Source: Alkalibacterium thalassium
GTDB taxonomy: Bacteria; Bacillota; Bacilli; Lactobacillales; Carnobacteriaceae_A
Assembly: GCF_900101165.1 (NCBI RefSeq)
Contig: NZ_FNFK01000017.1
Coordinates: forward strand, 1-37,417
Direction: 5' to 3'
DNA length: 37,417 nt
This document shows positions 33,150 through 37,417 of this stretch, piece after piece. The position numbers were made by a program, and so were the translations under genes. A model generated the notes under the pieces. That model saw only the letters and a list, made by a program, of their open reading frames with translations, did not search any database and was not told where the DNA came from. The stretch's first letter is position 1. Each line of letters begins with the position of its first letter.

Positions 33150-33731
33150 ATGAAATGGCTGGCAAATGGATTGATAGCAGTAGGGGTGGCTTTAATGATG
33201 TGGTTTGGCTACTCGCTTTATCAGCAGAATCAGATGCAGTCGGTTACCATGGCGGAAGCTGAACAGGCGGTACAGACTATGCGTGAAAAAGTCGATCCGG
33301 ATGACGAGAATCCGGCCGAGTCTTTCTCTGCTCAGCAGCACGAAGCCATCGGGATCCTTCACGTCCCTAAGATCGACCGGAGTATCGGGATAGTTGAAGG
33401 AACTGATCCGGATGCGCTGGATTTAGGTGTGGGGCATATGTCGAGTACTGCCTTTCCTGGTCAAGGCGAACAAATCGTTCTGTCCGGCCATCGTGATACC
33501 GTCTTCCGCAATTTTGCAGAGCTCGAAATTGGTGACGAATTTATAGTAGAAATGCCTTATGGCGACTACACATACGTAATAAGAGACACAACGATCGTCG
33601 ATGCGGACGATACCTCGGTCGTTGGGGAGATGGGAGAGGAAGTTCTGGTCGTATCAACCTGCTACCCGTTCAATTATCTGGGGAGTGCGCCTGAGCGCTT
33701 CGTGTTCTACGCTTATCCGGTCAGTGAATAG
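33150..33731 (+). CDS. Class D-like sortase, likely dedicated to the xylanase
   Basis: The 193-residue transpeptidase has one N-terminal membrane helix (about 5-22), then the sortase barrel. The catalytic His is in LSGHRDT (H114), Cys in VVSTCYPF (C171) and Arg in PERFVFYAY (R183). The short size, HRDT sequence and STC context fit class D sortases, which accept LPxTA-type signals; the xylanase just upstream ends in LPQTA. It would cleave between Thr and Ala and attach the xylanase to the wall. GAGGAGGGGTATC precedes the ATG. It follows the xylanase terminator, so it may be expressed weakly by read-through. Confidence 0.9.
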   Translation: MKWLANGLIAVGVALMMWFGYSLYQQNQMQSVTMAEAEQAVQTMREKVDPDDENPAESFSAQQHEAIGILHVPKIDRSIGIVEGTDPDALDLGVGHMSSTAFPGQGEQIVLSGHRDTVFRNFAELEIGDEFIVEMPYGDYTYVIRDTTIVDADDTSVVGEMGEEVLVVSTCYPFNYLGSAPERFVFYAYPVSE

Positions 33732-33821
33732 ACTGGACAAAGTAAGGAATGATTTTTGTAACGAAAAGCGACCTGGGCGAATGTATGATATAGTAGGAGA
33801 AATACAATTTTGGGGATGAGT

Positions 33822-34988
33822 ATGATGAACGAACAAGTCGATAAAGTCATGGCAGATGTATTGAACTGGAGGCGGACGATGCACAAACATCCGGAACTTT
33901 CATTTGAAGAGTACTGGACAAGTGCTTATATTGAAGAAGAACTTCAGTCAATCGGTCAGATAGAGGTGACACGTCCGACTGAAACCAGTGTATTGGGAAT
34001 TATAAAAGGGGGAAATCCCGGAAAGAAAATTGGTTTGCGTGCCGATATCGATGCGCTGCCTATAGACGAAGAGCGTACGGATATCGACTTTGTGTCTGAA
34101 AACAAAGATATTATGCATGCGTGTGGACATGATGGACATGCATCGATCCTTTTAGGCGCGGCTAAGGTACTGGTCGACCAGATCGATGACCTGCATGGAG
34201 AAGTCTACTTGATTTTCCAGCATGCTGAAGAAACGCCGCCCGGGGGAGCGGTCGACATGGTAAGAACGGGTCTGTTTGATGACCTGGACTTTATTTATGG
34301 CCAGCATCTGTTTACACCAATTCCAACAGGACAGATCGGTCTGTTGAATGGGCCGGTAACGGCGAACTCGGACCAGTTTGATGTTCTGATCAAAGGAAAA
34401 GGTGGACATGCATCCCAGCCGGAAAACTCGGTAGATCCCGTTCTGATCGGTGCACAAATCATCAGTCAGCTTCAGGCTCTGGTTTCAAGGGTAACGTCCC
34501 CACTGGACTCGCTGGTCATCTCAACGACAAATTTCCATGCTGGATCAGCCAAAAATATAATTCCGGATACTGCGGTTTTAGGTGGAAGCGTCCGCTCGAT
34601 CACTCCTGAAACGAGAGAAATGGTTGAAGAACGAATCGAAGCAGTCGTGAAGAATGTGTGCGACGTATACGGAGCCGGCTATGAGTATACTTATTCTAAA
34701 GGGTACAGCTCAGTTGTGAATGATGATGAAAAAACAGATCAGGTCAGAGCTATCGCCACAGAGCATTTCGGAGATGCGGTCTTTGAATTCCCTCTTGCAA
34801 TGGGTGGAGAGGACTTTTCAGCCTTTTCTGATTTAGTCCCCAGTACCTATGCTTTTATAGGAGCAGGGAATGCTGAGAAAGATATGGAATATCCGCATCA
34901 TCATCCAAAATTCGGGATTGATGAAGATTCTTTCAGTACCGGAGTAGGCATGATGGTGGCTGTTGCTATGAACATGACTAAAAACTAA
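33822..34988 (+). CDS. M20D family amidohydrolase, second copy in this window
   Basis: The protein of about 388 residues has RADIDALPIDEERTD, MHACGHDGHASILLGAA, FQHAEETPPGGA with the catalytic Glu pair, a lid domain (about 175-290) and a late MEYPHHHPKFGID that supplies another metal ligand. It resembles N-acyl-L-amino acid or hippurate hydrolases. It is related to the amidohydrolase at 17038 but has diverged. The start is uncertain: ATG 33822 or 33825 sit six to ten bases after GGGGATGAG; TTG 33810 is in frame behind AGGAGA. A terminator follows. No substrate can be assigned from the sequence. Confidence 0.88.
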   Translation: MMNEQVDKVMADVLNWRRTMHKHPELSFEEYWTSAYIEEELQSIGQIEVTRPTETSVLGIIKGGNPGKKIGLRADIDALPIDEERTDIDFVSENKDIMHACGHDGHASILLGAAKVLVDQIDDLHGEVYLIFQHAEETPPGGAVDMVRTGLFDDLDFIYGQHLFTPIPTGQIGLLNGPVTANSDQFDVLIKGKGGHASQPENSVDPVLIGAQIISQLQALVSRVTSPLDSLVISTTNFHAGSAKNIIPDTAVLGGSVRSITPETREMVEERIEAVVKNVCDVYGAGYEYTYSKGYSSVVNDDEKTDQVRAIATEHFGDAVFEFPLAMGGEDFSAFSDLVPSTYAFIGAGNAEKDMEYPHHHPKFGIDEDSFSTGVGMMVAVAMNMTKN

Positions 34989-35005
34989 TTGATAGACAAG
35001 GAGGC

Positions 35006-35037
35006 AGCTCAATTCATCATGAATTGGGCTCTTCTTT
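35006..35037 (+). terminator. Terminator after the second M20D amidohydrolase
   Basis: An 11-bp stem with one G-T pair (35006-35016 with 35020-35030) is followed by CTTCTTT. Confidence 0.65.
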
Positions 35038-35113
35038 CGAGTTTGATCAGTCAAAGATGATACTCACTTTGTTACCGTGTCTAACAGTTTTTTTGTTAAA
35101 GAGGAGATATAAC

Positions 35114-35404
35114 ATGACAGAAGAAAAAACTTATTCAGCCTATAGAGTGCCGCGTTTTTCCATAAAAGATATAGTTCTGAGCACGCTGACACTTGGACTG
35201 AAAAAACCGAAGGCAGCACTCGAAGAAGGGAAACTCTTCAAAATCACGGTTGCTCAGGACGCCATTGAAATCATTGAAGAGACGACAGGAGGAAAACAGC
35301 TCTCCCGGGAAAAAGAGGCTATTGGAAAAGACGAACGTAACAGGATAGAGAAAAATCAGGTGTATAAGACTACAGATTATGTTTATCATCTGGAAGAGAA
35401 TTAA
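35114..35404 (+). CDS. Small basic hypothetical protein
   Basis: The 96-residue protein starts MTEEKTYSAYRVPRFSIKDI and is rich in Lys, Glu and Arg, with no membrane segment. No family is recognised. A hydrophobic patch (DIVLSTLTLGLKKPKAAL) and an amphipathic KITVAQDAIEIIEET suggest a small soluble protein. Start 35114 is chosen for its AAAGAGGAGATATAAC; an in-frame ATG at 35024 lies in the preceding terminator and lacks a site. It stands alone between a terminator and the promoter of the next gene. Confidence 0.6.
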   Translation: MTEEKTYSAYRVPRFSIKDIVLSTLTLGLKKPKAALEEGKLFKITVAQDAIEIIEETTGGKQLSREKEAIGKDERNRIEKNQVYKTTDYVYHLEEN

Positions 35405-35431
35405 CTGACACAAAACATTCAGCGGAGTGGA

Positions 35432-35460
35432 TTGCGATTAGACTCGTTCGGGACTATACT
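35432..35460 (+). promoter_or_regulatory. Promoter of the RocB-like gene
   Basis: TTGCGA (35432-35437), a 17-base spacer and TATACT (35455-35460) give a good promoter about 45 bases before the start codon. Confidence 0.65.
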
Positions 35461-35506
35461 TAGGAAAATATCAGAGAGAAAGATTTAATATATTGGAGGC
35501 AGTTAA

Positions 35507-37159
35507 ATGTCAAGCAGAGCTCAACGAATTGAAGAAATAGCAGTAGACCTAACAAGACAGCGCAGTGTGACAGAAACGATCGAGGAGCAGTTAGTGACCG
35601 AGAAAGTCCACTTGTTTTTCCAGCAGATGGATTATTTTCAGGATAACCCGGAAGATCTCTTTTTTGTTCCGGTTCCGCATGACAAATGGGAAAGGAAGAG
35701 TGTGATTGCTCTCCTCAGAGGAAAGAAAGATCTGGAGAATAATAAAACAGTCGTCCTGATCGGTCATACAGATACAGTGGGTATTTCTGATTATGGCGAT
35801 CTGAAGAATTTTGCACACATGCCTTATGAGCTGACCGAGCTCCTGCATGAACGTAAGGAGCTTCTGCCAAGAGATGCGCGTGAAGATCTGGAGTCAGGAG
35901 ACTACCTGTTCGGGCGCGGCCTTTTTGATATGAAAACAGGTGATGCGATCATTATGACTCTAATGGAAGAAATCGAAAGCAGACTGGATGATTTTTCCGG
36001 CAATATCCTGTTTGCGGCGGTGTGTGACGAGGAAGCCAATTCAGCCGGTATGCGTTCATGTGTACCTGAAATCGTCCGCCTGAGAGATGAGAACAACTTG
36101 AATCTGACTGGACTGATCAACACAGATTACATGACTTCCGAGTATCCTGGTGATGAAAATAAATATGTGTATATTGGAACAGTCGGGAAGCTTATGCCGT
36201 CCTTTTATGTCGTTGGAAAGGAAACGCATGTCGGTGAAGCATTCAAGGGACTGGATCCGAACCAGCTTGTCGCGGAACTGACTCGACGCATCAACTTAAA
36301 TACTGATCTGTCAGATACAGTTGAAGGAGAAAGTACCTTGCCGCCGATGAGTCTTAAGCAGCAGGACCTCAAACCGGAGTATTCTGTTCAGACAGCAAAA
36401 GCGGCTCACGCCTTTTATAATTTCGCCACACATAGCCAGACGCCGGATGTGGTTCTTCAAAAAATGAAGGAAGTGGCCGAAGAAGCATTTAAGTCAGTGA
36501 TCAATGACCTGAACACGCAGTACGAGCGGTACTGTGATCTGACTGGGCGGACGTTTGAACCGTACACCTATGCGCCTAAAGTCATGACGTACAATGAACT
36601 GAAAAAACAGGTAGTCACTGATCAGGGACAGGAAGCAGTTGAGGCTCTGGACCGCGAGAAAGAAAAATGGCTAATCGACGATACGGTAGATGAACGGGAA
36701 TACGCTTTGAAGGAAGTCGAACTGCTTCAGACCATGTGGAAGAATCAGGAACCGGTCATCATTGTCTACTTTACGCCGCCTTACTATCCCCATATCTACG
36801 TCAAAGGTGATACGGACAAAGAAAAGAATCTCCTGGATGCTGTAGCGGAAGCGGTGGCCACAACGGAATCCGACTATACACTTGTATATAAGAAGTTCTT
36901 CCCATATATCTCGGATCTGAGTTATGCTTCTGCTCCAGAGAATAAGGGAGAAATCGATGCACTGAAGGAAAACATGCCCGGTTTCGGTACGAAGTATAAG
37001 CTGCCTCTTGATGCGATGCAGAGTCTGGGACTTCCGGTAGTCGACATCGGACCGTTCGGTAAGGACTCGCACAAGTTTACAGAACGTCTTGAGAAAACGT
37101 ACAGTTTTGAAGTTGCGCCGACACTTGTGTCTAAAACAATTGACGCATTGCTGCGCTGA
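35507..37159 (+). CDS. RocB-like M20 family peptidase/hydrolase
   Basis: The 550-residue protein belongs to the RocB branch of M20 metallohydrolases. It has VVLIGHTDTVG (about 84-94) with metal ligand His and Asp, FGRGLFDMKTGDA (about 136-148) with the bridging Asp, and VCDEEANSAGM with the catalytic Glu pair. It is longer than other M20 enzymes (usual for RocB, about 540-560), with extra C-terminal segments (VIIVYFTPPYYPHIYVKGD). RocB is named for its place in arginine-use genes of Bacillus, but its reaction is unproven; no arginine genes are near. TTGGAGGCAGTTAA precedes the ATG. All key residues are present. A terminator follows. Confidence 0.85.
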   Translation: MSSRAQRIEEIAVDLTRQRSVTETIEEQLVTEKVHLFFQQMDYFQDNPEDLFFVPVPHDKWERKSVIALLRGKKDLENNKTVVLIGHTDTVGISDYGDLKNFAHMPYELTELLHERKELLPRDAREDLESGDYLFGRGLFDMKTGDAIIMTLMEEIESRLDDFSGNILFAAVCDEEANSAGMRSCVPEIVRLRDENNLNLTGLINTDYMTSEYPGDENKYVYIGTVGKLMPSFYVVGKETHVGEAFKGLDPNQLVAELTRRINLNTDLSDTVEGESTLPPMSLKQQDLKPEYSVQTAKAAHAFYNFATHSQTPDVVLQKMKEVAEEAFKSVINDLNTQYERYCDLTGRTFEPYTYAPKVMTYNELKKQVVTDQGQEAVEALDREKEKWLIDDTVDEREYALKEVELLQTMWKNQEPVIIVYFTPPYYPHIYVKGDTDKEKNLLDAVAEAVATTESDYTLVYKKFFPYISDLSYASAPENKGEIDALKENMPGFGTKYKLPLDAMQSLGLPVVDIGPFGKDSHKFTERLEKTYSFEVAPTLVSKTIDALLR

Positions 37160-37168
37160 AACAGATAG

Positions 37169-37196
37169 AAAAGCAGGGAGAAATCTCTGCTTTTTT
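37169..37196 (+). terminator. Terminator of the RocB-like gene
   Basis: AAGCAG-GGAGA and TCTCTGCTT form the stem around AA, ending in TTTTTT. Confidence 0.85.
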
Positions 37197-37342
37197 AGTG
37201 AGTGTGGAAAAGGTTGTCTGTTAAGTTTCTATGAGGCTGAAAGGCAAGTAAAGCTTTTCTATATCCTTAAACACTAGTGTTGCATAAAACTTAGAATAAA
37301 TGATTTCATACATTGTTACTTTCATCACAAGTAGTTTTCGTT

Positions 37343-37398
37343 AAAATTTCCAAAAAAGTCAAGTGCTGGCGCAAGGGATGACTTTTTCCAGAAATTTT
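37343..37398. repeat. Long hairpin near the right edge
   Basis: AAAATTTC (37343-37350) pairs with GAAATTTT (37391-37398), and inside it AAAAAGTCA (37353-37361) pairs with TGACTTTTT (37379-37387), around a 17-base loop. It could be a bidirectional terminator for a gene beyond the edge or part of a mobile element. Bases 37200-37342 show no gene. Confidence 0.45.
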
Positions 37399-37417
37399 TA
37401 GGGTTATTCAGTTGTGG

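Overview
The window reads as chromosomal DNA of a low-to-moderate GC Gram-positive bacterium, most likely a lactic acid bacterium of the Lactobacillales and perhaps a salt- or alkali-adapted Carnobacteriaceae such as Alkalibacterium. The genus is an inference. The clues are strong AGGAGG-type ribosome sites, a CopY/CopA/CopZ copper operon with cop boxes, T-box leaders, cre sites, a sortase-anchored xylanase, aspartate racemase next to a MurE-type ligase, and two adjacent osmoprotectant uptake systems. No rRNA, tRNA, CRISPR array or prophage was seen.

Layout. 1-480: the end of an IS200/IS605-type element, with the start of tnpB (minus strand), a divergent ribbon-helix-helix gene and a palindromic promoter between them. 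724-9613: a ligase-rich region holding an ATP-grasp ligase and a divergent Mur ligase (operon), a convergent MATE exporter, a PepV-like dipeptidase, a decayed stretch, then aspartate/glutamate racemase and a second MurE-type ligase. This looks like amino-acid ligation for cell wall cross-bridges or a related peptide, partly unassigned. 9681-9879: a probable structured RNA with its own terminator, with no known family recognised. 9985-13349: the copYAZ operon. 13504-18286: an unknown protein, pyrrolidone-carboxylate peptidase, an internally deleted cation/proton antiporter, two tandem T-box leaders (probably methionine), a MetN'-'MetQ fusion remnant, and an M20 amidohydrolase.

18326-24947: two divergent osmoprotectant importers, a glycine betaine/proline type (minus strand) and an ectoine/hydroxyectoine EhuBCDA type (plus strand). 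25003-26317: a MerR regulator and a small membrane protein around a 19-bp-spacer promoter. 26474-28627: TagI, a deleted VOC/glyoxalase remnant, a DUF1659/DUF2922 pair, YidD and a thioredoxin-like protein. 28719-33731: a cell-wall-anchored multidomain GH10 xylanase under a XylR-like operator and two cre sites, followed by a class D-like sortase. 33822-37196: another M20 amidohydrolase, a small unknown protein and a RocB-like M20 protein.

Three genes in the second half of the window (antiporter, MetN/MetQ, VOC) keep both ends but have lost their middles, two of them in frame. This suggests recent genome reduction by internal deletion. The most unusual items are the ATP-grasp/Mur-ligase cluster, the unassigned structured RNA, the dyad-symmetric tnpB/RHH promoter, the tandem T-boxes in front of a broken transporter, and the xylanase-sortase pair.
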